Numbered from the stretch's first letter, positions 1 to 7,800 are shown. The stretch is DNA of 64,000 nucleotides from UBA11403 sp963784615 (GCA_963784615.1 CAWASG010000001.1:1550001-1614000); one strand, 5' to 3'. Numbers and translations: made by a program. The notes: generated by a model from the letters alone, not told the origin.

Positions 1-839
1 GCCGAGAATGCTACCCCCATGACAGTGGCCTCTACCCTGTGATCCTCATTCCACATCCGCTTAATCTTTCCAAACCAATTACTAAACGGATTATTCATCA
101 TAAAATCAGTCGTGCAATTGTAAGTCAGTAGGCCATAAGCAACCCCGGCAAGCAATGCGAGGGGAACAACGGCAACGAACCAGACGTTCAGCGAGACCGC
201 GGCGAGGACGGGAACAATACTGATCGTCTCGAATAATAAAAACGTGGTGCCAAGAGCCGAAAAAATCCCCGCTAAAATACTCAGCGGCAAAGCAACGGTC
301 GATTGAAGCAGTGCCTGTTTGTCTTTGTACTCCTTCCAAGCACTTGGTTGCAAATCTTCCTCTCGCGCACGGATCCAGACCAGTAGATCTTTTTGATAAT
401 CGCTATATTTCTCTTCATCTTCATCGTCCCCAAAAACCATCTGGGCAAACATTTTCTCAAGATCTTTAAGCCGTTTTTTTTGCCGTCTGCTGTGGTGAGA
501 GCCCTGCAGTAACTCAAGATAATCATAAAAAAAGCTTGGGTATTCACGAGAATCTCGCGATGACGTTAATATTTCAGGATGCGCTTCGAATAATTGTTTT
601 AAATAAGCTTTAGTCGTAGCCCGTTCAAGGCTATCCGATTTAAACAATTTCTTAACTGCCTGTGTCAGATTTTGCAGATAAATCTCGCCTTCATAGGCAA
701 CAGAAAGAACAAAGGATAAAACAGCAAGAGGCACAAGAGGCACCAAGGCATACATGCCACCTAAACTAAGCAGCCCCAGGTATAAACTGGCACCTCCAGT
801 GAGCAAGTAGATTGAAATACGACGTAGTGTTTTTTTCAT
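1..839 (-). CDS. Partial membrane protein of unknown function, C-terminus beyond the window
   Basis: The reading frame is open from an ATG at 839 to the window edge, giving about 279 residues with no stop. AAGGAG lies 8 bp upstream of the ATG, which fixes the start. The protein begins with a hydrophobic hairpin (residues about 9-50). A charged region of about 120 residues follows, rich in Lys, Arg and Glu and carrying an acidic DDEDEE run, so it is probably cytosolic and helical. A second long hydrophobic block (about 180-240) has two or three membrane segments. I do not recognise the family. The topology would suit a large membrane protein or a secreted effector of a Dot/Icm organism, but nothing seen proves either. 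A sigma70 promoter overlapped by a Fur-like box lies just upstream. Confidence 0.75.
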   Translation of the reverse strand, partial: MKKTLRRISIYLLTGGASLYLGLLSLGGMYALVPLVPLAVLSFVLSVAYEGEIYLQNLTQAVKKLFKSDSLERATTKAYLKQLFEAHPEILTSSRDSREYPSFFYDYLELLQGSHHSRRQKKRLKDLEKMFAQMVFGDDEDEEKYSDYQKDLLVWIRAREEDLQPSAWKEYKDKQALLQSTVALPLSILAGIFSALGTTFLLFETISIVPVLAAVSLNVWFVAVVPLALLAGVAYGLLTYNCTTDFMMNNPFSNWFGKIKRMWNEDHRVEATVMGVAFS

Positions 840-868
840 GGTTACTGCTCCTTATACGGTAAGGTCGC

Positions 869-897
869 AGTATATTCTAAATAAGAATCATTATCAA
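869..897 (-). promoter_or_regulatory. Sigma70 promoter of the partial membrane protein gene
   Basis: On the minus strand TTGATA (892-897) and TATACT (869-874) are separated by exactly 17 bp. This is a good sigma70 match about 30 bp upstream of the AAGGAG/ATG start at 839. The Fur-like box at 883-901 covers the -35 element. Confidence 0.65.
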
Positions 898-901
898 TAT
901 C
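883..901 (-). promoter_or_regulatory. Fur-box-like operator
   Basis: The minus-strand sequence GATATTGATAATGATTCTT matches the classical 19-bp Fur consensus (GATAATGATAATCATTATC) at 15 of 19 positions by my count. It overlaps the -35 hexamer of the promoter at 869-897, as expected for an iron-dependent repressor site. The similarity is direct; binding is inference. Confidence 0.45.
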
Positions 902-920
902 GAGTACATAATATGTACTC
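902..920. promoter_or_regulatory. Perfect 19-bp palindrome next to the Fur-like box
   Basis: GAGTACAT and ATGTACTC flank a 3-base centre, immediately upstream of the promoter at 869-897. It could be an operator for a second dimeric regulator. No known consensus is assigned. Confidence 0.4.
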
Positions 921-1050
921 TCATGGAAAAAATGCCCCTCCGTAACCCCTCGGGCTCGGGCACGTGAATGAGCGCTACGCATATCTACAAAACATAAAAA
1001 TCCGCGAAGTGTACATTAACGTGCCCGTGAGCGTGCCCTTGCCCAAGTAG

Positions 1051-1270
1051 TACCTTATCCATTTAGTTTTGACCGGTTGATTATAGTGATCAACCCAGTA
1101 GCCTCGGTAAAAATCGCAACACTACGCTTGCAGGTCGTCGTTGCGAGGCACGAAGCAATCCAGAGAACAAAGCTTTGAACCCTGGATTGCTTCGTACCTC
1201 GCAACGACGCTTTGTTCGAGATCGCTTCAATCTGCCTATTTCAACCGGTCAAAACTAAATGGATAAGGTA
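1051..1270. mobile_element. MITE-like element with perfect 30-bp terminal inverted repeats
   Basis: Positions 1051-1080 and 1241-1270 are perfect reverse complements (30 bp). They begin and end with TA, so the element may be 1053-1268 flanked by a duplicated TA, the target used by IS630/Tc1-mariner elements. It carries no coding sequence. A second palindrome (1136-1209) is nested inside. The right end stops 4 bp before the TAA of the MltA-like gene, so insertion spared that gene. The other side is the leader of the divergently placed upstream gene region. Confidence 0.7.
1136..1209. repeat. 74-bp dispersed palindromic repeat, copy 1
   Basis: The left half (CGTCGTTGCGAGG, then AAGCAATCCAG) is mirrored by the right half (CTGGATTGCTTCG to CTCGCAACGACG), forming a long imperfect hairpin. 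A second copy lies at 4190-4265. Similar extragenic palindromes containing AAGCAATCCAG are scattered in many intracellular bacteria. Confidence 0.7.
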
Positions 1271-1274
1271 GTAG

Positions 1275-2396
1275 TTACATTTTCAATACCATAAAATACG
1301 CATTCACATAATCGGGAAGATGTCGCGTGGCCTGAATATAAGCCCCTTTCCCGCGGTAAGTGCCTGCCAGATAATCCACTTGATACAAGTTATCTGTAAA
1401 CGCGCCGCCTGTATCCGCTAAAATGCCCGCCCTGGTCGTGAGGGCTCCTGATTGGTCAGGATATTGCACCATCAATAATTTACCTAACCCAAATTGTGTT
1501 AAATCCGCAGCAAACGTCACTTCAGGATTAACTGTAATTTTATGATCTGAGTCTTTACCATACCCTTTAATACCATCCACTTGCTTGAAATACCAATAGC
1601 GCTCTTGCGTATAAGGAGGTTTTAATCGATCGTAGGGAATATTATTATTTCGATGTACGTTAAAAATTTTTCGCCCCACTCCCGCGCCAAAGTCGGCAAC
1701 GAGAGTCCCTTGCATTAACGCCGATTCCAAATCATCGCGACTCACGTAAGCTAGTTTGGGAACGTTTTTCACATCCAATGCACCCGCTAATATCGCCTGT
1801 TTGCCGTAATGAAAGCGAAGTAAATTGGGCTGAGCGTTCGCTTGTTCAAACGTTAAATGCTGCTCATCTACTGGTAATGCGTAAAGCGCGTAGGGTGTGC
1901 GCGCTGTTGGCTGCGTGGATGCACTCGCCAAATGTACATAATATTTCGTCATCAAAATACGGTCGTGCGGTTGATTTTTTAACAAAGGTTTGTTGGCAGA
2001 AAACCGCTTGGCCGTTTCAACATCTGGCGCCCAATGTATAAACTCGAAATGCTCTCGCAGAAACACCGGATCATTGAGCTTTGCCTGATTTTGACAGATG
2101 AAAATCAAGGTCGCTTTGACACGAGCAATATCAATAGGCAATACATGACCCGCATGTATCACCTGAGGATCATACGCTGTCCCTCGATTTAAATAGGCAA
2201 GCGTTTGTTGCGCTGTTGCACACAGCGCAGGGCCATTAATGTTATATCGAGCATTAACAGCCGGGGCTGCAGACATAAAGCGCGGTGCCGCAAAAACAAG
2301 GGAGGTGAATAGCAAGCCAAAACCCGCCCCACATAACAGTTTAATCGAAGCGCGAAACGGGTTGATGACAGTAGGGCAATTTACTTTGCTTGGCAT
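1275..2396 (-). CDS. Secreted MltA-type 3D-domain protein (probable lytic murein transglycosylase)
   Basis: MltA cleaves peptidoglycan glycan strands to 1,6-anhydromuropeptides in the periplasm. The 373-residue product has a signal peptide ending near LVFA-AP. It then shows an MltA-like order of motifs: a KYYVHL segment near the usual GYYEP position, SRDDLESALMQGTL resembling the LTRAEI block, NNNIPYDRL, and a C-terminal ADTGGAF (about residue 327) that matches the DTGGA signature carrying the catalytic Asp of the 3D (double-psi barrel) domain. The central QGSG motif is degenerate. An in-frame codon 45 bp upstream exists, but AGGA precedes the ATG at 2396, which is preferred. The gene overlaps the end of msrBA by 56 bp, suggesting cotranscription. 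It may be a divergent or non-catalytic member. Confidence 0.62.
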   Translation of the reverse strand: MPSKVNCPTVINPFRASIKLLCGAGFGLLFTSLVFAAPRFMSAAPAVNARYNINGPALCATAQQTLAYLNRGTAYDPQVIHAGHVLPIDIARVKATLIFICQNQAKLNDPVFLREHFEFIHWAPDVETAKRFSANKPLLKNQPHDRILMTKYYVHLASASTQPTARTPYALYALPVDEQHLTFEQANAQPNLLRFHYGKQAILAGALDVKNVPKLAYVSRDDLESALMQGTLVADFGAGVGRKIFNVHRNNNIPYDRLKPPYTQERYWYFKQVDGIKGYGKDSDHKITVNPEVTFAADLTQFGLGKLLMVQYPDQSGALTTRAGILADTGGAFTDNLYQVDYLAGTYRGKGAYIQATRHLPDYVNAYFMVLKM

Positions 2397-3228
2397 AATA
2401 ATCCTGATGATAGGCTTCTGCGGGCCAAAAGGCTTGTGCATTCAGCAGACGAGTGGCCATATCATACCCGTTGTTTTCTAATTGTTGAATCAATGCTTCT
2501 GCTTCGTTGTGTTGATTTTCATTATAATAAAATACTGCACTTTGGTATTGCTCACCCAAATCAGGACCTTGACCTGTTTTTTGCGTAGGATCATGAATCT
2601 CAAAAAATCGCTTCAAAACGGTGTGATAATCAGTCTTTAATACGTCAAAAACCACGCGAACAGCTTCATAATGACCGGTATGGCCGTTGCACACTTGTGA
2701 ATAGGTCGGATTGAGTGCCCCGCCACCGGTATACCCCACCTCAACTTTCAGAACACCAGGGATACGACGCAGATAATAATCAACACCCCAAAAACAACCG
2801 CCCGCCAGGATAGCCTCTTGCGTGTCCACGACATCGCCGTCCTCAACAAAATCTAGTGATGCAGAATTAACACAATAACGACGATTGTGGGCAGTAAGAT
2901 ATTCCCCCTCAAATACATGACCAAGATGGCCATCACAACGCTGACAGCGAATCTCCGTCCGCTGTCCATCGGGATCGGGCAATGACAGAACCGCATGCGA
3001 GATAATCATATCAAAACTCGGCCAACCGCACCCGCTGGAAAATTGACTATCCGCCCGAAACAAGGCTAAGCCACACCGCCTGCAGAGATAAGTCCCCTGC
3101 TTCACCACCGTGTTATAAACACCTGTATGTGGATGTTCCGTAGCATGGTGACAGATGATATTCCGCATGATCGGCGTTAAACTGGCAGTTTTATCAAGAT
3201 AAGGGGTAATATTCACGCTATTCCTCAT
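2341..3228 (-). CDS. msrBA: Bifunctional peptide-methionine sulfoxide reductase MsrB-MsrA
   Basis: The enzyme repairs oxidised methionine: MsrB reduces the R-sulfoxide and MsrA the S-sulfoxide. The 295-residue product has an N-terminal MsrB domain with two zinc CxxC pairs (CRRCG and CQRCDG) and the catalytic Cys in RYCVNS. It continues into an MsrA domain starting at AGGCFWG, where the Cys is catalytic, with GYTGG and HYEAV motifs. B-A order is one of the known fusion layouts. The ATG at 3228 overlaps the end of the upstream membrane gene by 11 bp, so translational coupling is likely. A GTG 12 bp downstream, preceded by GAGGAA, is an alternative start. No signal peptide is evident. Confidence 0.9.
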   Translation of the reverse strand: MRNSVNITPYLDKTASLTPIMRNIICHHATEHPHTGVYNTVVKQGTYLCRRCGLALFRADSQFSSGCGWPSFDMIISHAVLSLPDPDGQRTEIRCQRCDGHLGHVFEGEYLTAHNRRYCVNSASLDFVEDGDVVDTQEAILAGGCFWGVDYYLRRIPGVLKVEVGYTGGGALNPTYSQVCNGHTGHYEAVRVVFDVLKTDYHTVLKRFFEIHDPTQKTGQGPDLGEQYQSAVFYYNENQHNEAEALIQQLENNGYDMATRLLNAQAFWPAEAYHQDYYAKQSKLPYCHQPVSRFD

Positions 3229-3610
3229 GTTTAAAACCAAAATAACAAAACAACACGCCCAAAATAAAATCAAAGCCAGCAGCCATATACTGGATAGACG
3301 CGCTTCGCAAAAAAACCATGGTTGTGGTATCCATCAATTGAGGAAAGAACAAAATTGTCGAGCCTTTAATTAACGTAATCCAGGCAATCAACGTCACCAT
3401 CACACGCCAGTTCCATTGCCAAACCGAATGAGCAACGACCATCAACAAACCAAGAATCAGCGTGAAGAATCCGGTAACAAACATCAACGGCGCATCATGA
3501 ATTAATTGTTCAACGTTATTGATAAACTGGGGCATGTTAACAAACATTGCTGTGGTAATAATGATAAAGTACAAGCCAATCACTTTACTCAAAAACTTGG
3601 ACACATCCAT
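3218..3610 (-). CDS. Small four-helix integral membrane protein, function unknown
   Basis: The product has 130 residues with four predicted membrane helices (about 8-27, 42-62, 70-90 and 107-126) and short polar loops. The start ATG is preceded by AAGAAGG at 8 bp. Its stop overlaps the start of msrBA, so the two are probably cotranscribed with the MltA-like gene as a three-gene envelope and stress operon. I do not recognise a functional family. Confidence 0.7.
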   Translation of the reverse strand: MDVSKFLSKVIGLYFIIITTAMFVNMPQFINNVEQLIHDAPLMFVTGFFTLILGLLMVVAHSVWQWNWRVMVTLIAWITLIKGSTILFFPQLMDTTTMVFLRSASIQYMAAGFDFILGVLFCYFGFKHEE

Positions 3611-3956
3611 GATGAGAACCTTCTTAATCGATCTGGTGAGTCTTCAATGTAACACATATAAGCCGCTAATAAATAAACAAGCTCGTGTATCCCCTCGATA
3701 TAAGAGGGGATGCAAGCTCGTCGATAATGCAAGCTATTTTCCACCTGCTAGTGCATAAGTGCGGCGCATAAAATTCAAGAGAGGGGTTATCTGGTGCCAA
3801 TGATGAAATAAGATGATGTTTTCGGCGATAATTTCGCCACTTGGTCATTTTGTGACACAAGAAATTCATCCAATACTTTTGAGTATCTACCTGGCGCTTG
3901 ATAATTTTTACTCACACTGGCGATACTATGCAATATTCTCATCATGGATTTAACTT
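3611..3956. other. Intergenic region with a hairpin
   Basis: This 346-bp stretch separates divergent genes. ATCCCCTC (3689-3696) and GAGGGGAT (3704-3711) form an 8-bp stem with a 7-base loop and no adjacent T-run. A 67-codon minus-strand frame here (3666-3869) has no start signal or recognisable content and is not called. Confidence 0.45.
3898..3927 (+). promoter_or_regulatory. Candidate sigma70 promoter for the F-box-like gene
   Basis: TTGATA (3898-3903) and GATACT (3922-3927) are spaced by 18 bp and lie about 30 bp before the ATG at 3957. The match is moderate. Confidence 0.4.
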
Positions 3957-4391
3957 ATGCCGAATCTGCCAGAAATACAACCTGCCTTACAAACAGTGCC
4001 AATAGTGCAAAGAGTTTTACGCTTCACATTAAAAAAGCCCGAGGATCTCATTCAGCATTCTAAGGTTTGTGATGCTTGGTCCGATACCGTCAAGAATTAT
4101 CCCGGTAACTTGTATAGAAATTTGGTCTCAGTCATCGTTTCGCCATCCGCGCCCAATGAACTTCACAATATGTGCAATGTTGTATCAGGCGTCGTTGCGA
4201 GGCACGAAGCAATCCAGGGTTCGAAGCTCGGTACTCTGGATTGCCGCGCTTCGCTCGCAACGACGGATGGCGAAACGATGACTGAGGCCAGAAATTTCCT
4301 ACACGAAGATGTTTATATTCCAGATGGTCAAACTTCAAAGGAGGTATTTTTTACTAATCCCTTTGCTAGGGCGTGGCCGTCTGAAATTTGA
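3957..4391 (+). CDS. Short F-box-like protein interrupted by a palindromic element
   Basis: The product has 144 residues. Residues about 3-57 read like an eukaryotic F-box: LPEIQ, then VQRVLRF, EDLIQHSKVCDAW and a closing NLYRNLV, matching the LP-I-FL-DL-VC-W-L pattern that binds Skp1 in SCF ubiquitin ligases. Dot/Icm bacteria export F-box effectors, which makes this a candidate effector. Codons from about residue 54 to 115 are derived from an inverted-repeat element (4115-4301), so the downstream part is probably not native and the original gene may have been longer. There is no clear Shine-Dalgarno site. GC and codon context look foreign to the neighbours. The F-box reading is a pattern judgement, not a search result. 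Confidence 0.45.
   Translation: MPNLPEIQPALQTVPIVQRVLRFTLKKPEDLIQHSKVCDAWSDTVKNYPGNLYRNLVSVIVSPSAPNELHNMCNVVSGVVARHEAIQGSKLGTLDCRASLATTDGETMTEARNFLHEDVYIPDGQTSKEVFFTNPFARAWPSEI
4115..4301. mobile_element. MITE-like inverted-repeat element inside the F-box-like ORF
   Basis: Positions 4127-4149 and 4264-4286 are perfect 23-bp reverse complements. The pairing continues imperfectly outward to TA dinucleotides near 4115 and 4300. Inside, next to the right arm, sits copy 2 of the 74-76 bp palindromic repeat. The whole element reads through in frame in the host ORF. Confidence 0.6.
4190..4265. repeat. Dispersed palindromic repeat, copy 2
   Basis: This 76-bp copy shares GTCGTTGCGAGGCACGAAGC and AATCCAG with copy 1 (1136-1209). 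Its right half has GCCGCGCTTCGCTCGCAACGAC. It forms a long hairpin and is translated as part of the F-box-like ORF, as happens with Rickettsia palindromic elements. Confidence 0.65.
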
Positions 4392-4539
4392 ACAGCTATA
4401 AAAACATCTGAATAACTCACCGTGGTGTTTTAGAGTAGTTGACTGCGATCTAAAAAAATGTATAAAGTTACCCCGTTCCTGCTGAGTAACCCATGCCCAT
4501 TTGGGGCAAAATATTGGGTTTGATGATTGGTCATTAAAA

Positions 4540-4564
4540 AACCCCCGAAGATGGTTCGGGGGTT
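4540..4564 (-). terminator. Intrinsic terminator of the hydrolase gene
   Basis: AACCCCCGAA and TTCGGGGGTT form a 10-bp stem with a 5-base loop. On the minus strand it is followed by a T-run (TTTTTAATGA). It lies 8 bp after the hydrolase stop. Confidence 0.85.
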
Positions 4565-4571
4565 TAAGGAC

Positions 4572-5687
4572 TTATACAGTAGGAATGTAAACGCTGCATT
4601 CAGCATCATCACCTGACACGAAATCGTTGAGATCACGAACGAATCGTTTGAATGATGTGAGGTGCTGAACGGTACCATGTCCTGGATAGGTTATAAATCG
4701 GCTATTCGGGAATGGTGCAACGACCGGCTTAACTTGCGAACAAGTACCAGGAATCATCGGATTCGAGAAGCCAGGTGAGCTTCCGAAGAACGTGATACCT
4801 ACACCGCGACGGGACACTGGCACATCATCCCCTGTTGTTCCATACGTATTCAACACAGGGATGTTGATATTAGCCATCAGCGGAGAGGTGTCTTCAGCGA
4901 AGGTGGTTAGAGCAATTCGCGCGAAAATTTCAGCTGTGGTAGTGGCGGCGTACGTTGCTGCGATGTCCGTGAGTTGTTGTTGAACCGTTGGACATTGTTG
5001 CGTGATGAATGTTCCGCCTAAAAGTGCACGGCTTGCTGCCACCGGATCAATTGTAAAATAGCCTACAAGTTGCTGCATGGTTGCAGTATTAGTATAAGCT
5101 AATGAACAGGGATCATCACTGATGATTGGTTCTGCTGACGCATCTTCCATGAAAAGCTTCGCCAATGGGTAAGTGCTGTTCACATAGTCCGTTGCGTACC
5201 ACATCCCCACTTGGGATTGCACATCAACGCTCACAAACGTGATCGGGCCTGATGGGTGCATGTGCTCCACAAACTCATGTGTGAAATAGGCTTGTTGACG
5301 GAATGAGTATCCAGTAGTGCTGTGAATGCCGTCGAGGTTCGTCGGGCTGTTTTTACTGGAAGAACCATAACCAATTGGGTCAATTGCAATGGTGTAATAA
5401 TCTTTTGCCATTACATCCTGAACGTAATCCCAGCTGTTGATGCCGAGGTAGGGATCAGCCAGTATCAGAACCGGACGGCCATCATTTTTTCCTTTGGCTT
5501 TGTATCCGATGTAGATCGCTTGACCCGCAGCGTCAGTTCCAACCTGTATGACGCCCGAGGTTTCTCTGAAGTTATTTTTTTTTGTCTTGCTTGTGATGGC
5601 AGTGTTATCTGCTGCAAATCCTGTTGACGCTATTGAAATTGCAGTACTTAGTGCGGTCCATTTTACGACCTGTTTTACACGTTTCAT
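4572..5687 (-). CDS. Secreted alpha/beta-hydrolase-fold protein with an apparent Asp nucleophile
   Basis: The 371-residue product has a signal peptide ending at about STGFA-AD (residue 26). The start at 5687 has CAGGAGAA just upstream; the frame extends 11 codons further without need. An alpha/beta hydrolase pattern follows: a DPYLGINSWDY oxyanion-type segment (about 78-88), DPIGYGSS (103-110), a nucleophile-elbow region VSVDVQSQ where Asp155 sits at the usual Ser position, and a C-terminal PGHG (His337) as candidate catalytic His. Asp nucleophiles are typical of haloalkane dehalogenases and epoxide hydrolases. The elbow lacks the usual small residues, so substrate and activity are unknown. 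A strong terminator follows and the gene is monocistronic. Confidence 0.65.
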   Translation of the reverse strand: MKRVKQVVKWTALSTAISIASTGFAADNTAITSKTKKNNFRETSGVIQVGTDAAGQAIYIGYKAKGKNDGRPVLILADPYLGINSWDYVQDVMAKDYYTIAIDPIGYGSSSKNSPTNLDGIHSTTGYSFRQQAYFTHEFVEHMHPSGPITFVSVDVQSQVGMWYATDYVNSTYPLAKLFMEDASAEPIISDDPCSLAYTNTATMQQLVGYFTIDPVAASRALLGGTFITQQCPTVQQQLTDIAATYAATTTAEIFARIALTTFAEDTSPLMANINIPVLNTYGTTGDDVPVSRRGVGITFFGSSPGFSNPMIPGTCSQVKPVVAPFPNSRFITYPGHGTVQHLTSFKRFVRDLNDFVSGDDAECSVYIPTV

Positions 5688-6300
5688 TGTGTTCTCCTGT
5701 TTTACTTGTCCATTTCCCATTTCGTTGTCGCTCGTTTTGTGTGTGATCGATAAAGCAACTTTTTGTCACCAAACCGTTGTTTTGCGTTACACACTCAAAA
5801 ACATGGCAATACTCGAAACAGGTTATCCATAAGTCACGAATACTGACTAACAACTGCCAATGACGTTTAAAAAACGCTTGTGTTAACCGAACTCGAACTA
5901 ATAATATACTACTAAGTTTGGAATATTATAAAGTTAATTTCTTGAGTTCCGGCTGTTTCAGTCTAAAGTAGTGCACCATTACTCGCTATGTCTATGAATA
6001 ACTTCTATTTTCAAAAAAATAACATATAGGGGTTCTAGCAGGCAACCGCCGAAATTTCCGGACGATTTTTAGGCACAACAGATCTTTTAGAATCACTCAA
6101 GGAGAATTTGTTTATTATTAAATCAAGATCAATAATTTTGGCTCTTTTGAATTTCGAGTTCAGCCTAGACGCGCAATATGATGGATTTCTCCGTAATTTA
6201 AATCACAATCATTGATGGTACAAATAAAAAACCCCTCACAAAGCTTGATTAAAACCTCATAAGGGGTACTCTTGTTTTGCGAAGAACAAAAAGCACTTAA
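5688..6300. other. AT-rich intergenic region
   Basis: About 600 bp hold no convincing gene on either strand. The only clear structure is the terminator-like hairpin at 6231-6267. The part next to 5688 is the leader of the hydrolase gene; I could not find a convincing promoter in it. Confidence 0.5.
6231..6267 (-). terminator. Terminator-like hairpin without an intact gene
   Basis: ACCCCT (6231-6236) pairs with AGGGGT (6262-6267) around a long loop, and the minus strand continues into a T-run (TTTTTTATTTG). No intact minus-strand gene ends here. It may terminate transcription coming from the decayed IS region or mark a lost gene. Confidence 0.45.
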
Positions 6301-7051
6301 ATGCACCATAAAATATTACAAATACCCATCTTTCACGCATTATTCGTTTATATTGATTATGAATTAGCAGAGAACACGCGTTCTAAGCAGACCGAATTAA
6401 GTATCTATAGTTTTATTCGCCAAGCTGAAGCCCAGGTTTCGATTTTGTGATTGAAGAAAAATGTGCGCGTAGCCATTCTACGTAAGCATTTTTCTGATTG
6501 AGCAAAATTGAAAGATGGGTTTCAGATTGGATGAAGAAAACTATAGATACTTAATTCGGTCTGCTTAAGGCATGCCCGGACTGCGGCGGACCTTTATATC
6601 AAGCCAATGACCCTCGAAGTCCACTTGGCTTACCCGCGTCCTGCCGTGAGTATTATAATAGTCGACGCAGTCTCTGCTGTGGAGATTGCCGAAAGCGTAT
6701 AACGACACCATCCGTTCGATTTTTTGATCGTCGCCGTTTTCCGGCTGTGATTATGTTGCTTATCTCCGCTTTCATGTCCAGTGGTTCACGGCATCGCTAT
6801 CATCAGGTAAAGCGTTATTTTGGTATTAACATCAGTCTGCGAAATTGGGTACGTTGGCGCCATTGGTGGCCGGAATGCTTTCTTGGTACTGTTTTTTGGA
6901 AGCAAGCTAAAGCACTCCTGCCACAGACAGTCCATGGTAGATTGTTCCCACGCCAACTTATATTGATTTATCCTGATCTGTTGAATGAGCGGCTGGTGAA
7001 AGCCTTGCCGTTTTTAGCACCACTGACAGCGGGCGTTTATCGCGCAGTCTA
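6301..7051 (+). pseudogene. IS-associated zinc-finger transposition protein, split by a MITE
   Basis: The ORF starts ATG CAC CAT at 6301 and runs to codon 28, where a 180-bp element (6386-6565) interrupts it. Joining the flanking TA sites gives a continuous frame to the stop at 7049-7051, about 189 residues. The joined product reads IDYELAENTRSKACPDCGG, then CREYYNSRRSLCCGDCRKR, a zinc-ribbon arrangement typical of accessory proteins encoded next to rve-type transposases. The 3-prime part beginning at 6747 is only a fragment with an internal Met. The gene is therefore inactive. It is followed by the decayed DDE transposase. Confidence 0.7.
6386..6565. mobile_element. 180-bp MITE with 29-bp perfect TIRs and TA target duplication
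   Basis: AGCAGACCGAATTAAGTATC and onward (6386-6414) is perfectly complementary to 6537-6565. TA flanks both ends (6384-6385 and 6566-6567). The interior continues as an imperfect hairpin down to GCGTAG/CTACGT at the centre, so the whole element folds on itself. Removing it with one TA exactly restores the split zinc-finger ORF. TA duplication and the lack of coding capacity point to a non-autonomous IS630/Tc1-mariner-type element. Confidence 0.85.
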
Positions 7052-7141
7052 AAGGCGGGATGTATTCGCGCAGAGTATGCATATTCAGATCAATAAATAT
7101 CTCAAGTAAACACCAAAACCTCTTGAACAAGTAGTGGTTTT

Positions 7142-7640
7142 TATAGACAACATGCAGCCCGGTGCTGGCACTTGTCAGGAACGGTGAGCACGATTTGGCT
7201 TCTCGATTATCCGCCCACTCTTGTCAGCACCTCCCGATCCCGGTCAATTACAAACAGCGTTAGCTGCTCTGGCGAGTAAGCAATGGCGGCATCCCATCAC
7301 GGGACTACCAGTTAATTTTGGGCTATCCACTATCGAATGTTGGCTTTATCAAGCTAGGCTGGAAAAACGAGAAGTCAGAAGCTTTGAAGTCGATCACGTT
7401 AACGCCTTGTGGCACCTCGATTTTCACCATGGGTCGCGCAGAATTTTAGGTCAGGAGGTCAATGCATAAAGCATTATTGCTCGCCATCATGGATGATCGT
7501 TCTCGTTTGGTTTGCCACGCTCAATGGTACATGGATGAAACCGTTGAGACATTGGTGCACGGGCTCATGCAAGCCTTGCAGAAAAGCATCTGTGACGCAC
7601 CCCCTTCCGAAGAACCGTTACTTAACTTATTGTATTAGCG
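7142..7640 (+). pseudogene. Decayed rve/DDE transposase
   Basis: Recognisable pieces occur in different frames. QER-stop-ARFGFSIIRPLLSAPP (7172-7240) carries a TGA where Trp is expected in ERWARF. Then WRHPITGLPVNFGLSTIE runs to VDHVNALWHLDFHHGSRRIL, which holds the first catalytic Asp in WHLDFHH. After a frameshift near 7455 comes ALLLAIMDDRSRLVCH, ending near ALQK. The TDNG block with the second Asp and the Glu are absent. One nonsense mutation, at least one frameshift and a 3-prime truncation make it non-functional. It pairs with the zinc-finger pseudogene as remnants of one insertion sequence. Confidence 0.75.
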
Positions 7641-7768
7641 TACTATTTCGATAAGCTCAAATCCAAGCATTGTAGCGCGAGCACTTAAATTTTTAATAAG
7701 ATTGAATTGAAGTATGAGGCAGAAAGTAGGGAAAAAGCAATGAACAAGATTAGAATTTTAGTAAAAAA

Positions 7769-7800
7769 AACCCATATAAACATTGATGTTTATATGGGTT
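7769..7800 (-). terminator. Terminator of the ribosomal protein supercluster
   Basis: AACCCATATAAACAT and ATGTTTATATGGGTT form a perfect 15-bp stem with a 2-base loop. A T8 run follows on the minus strand. It sits 18 bp after the rplQ stop. Confidence 0.93.

Noticed and set aside
3666..3869. 67-codon minus-strand ORF
   Set aside because: No ribosome site, no recognisable motif, and it contains an intergenic hairpin.
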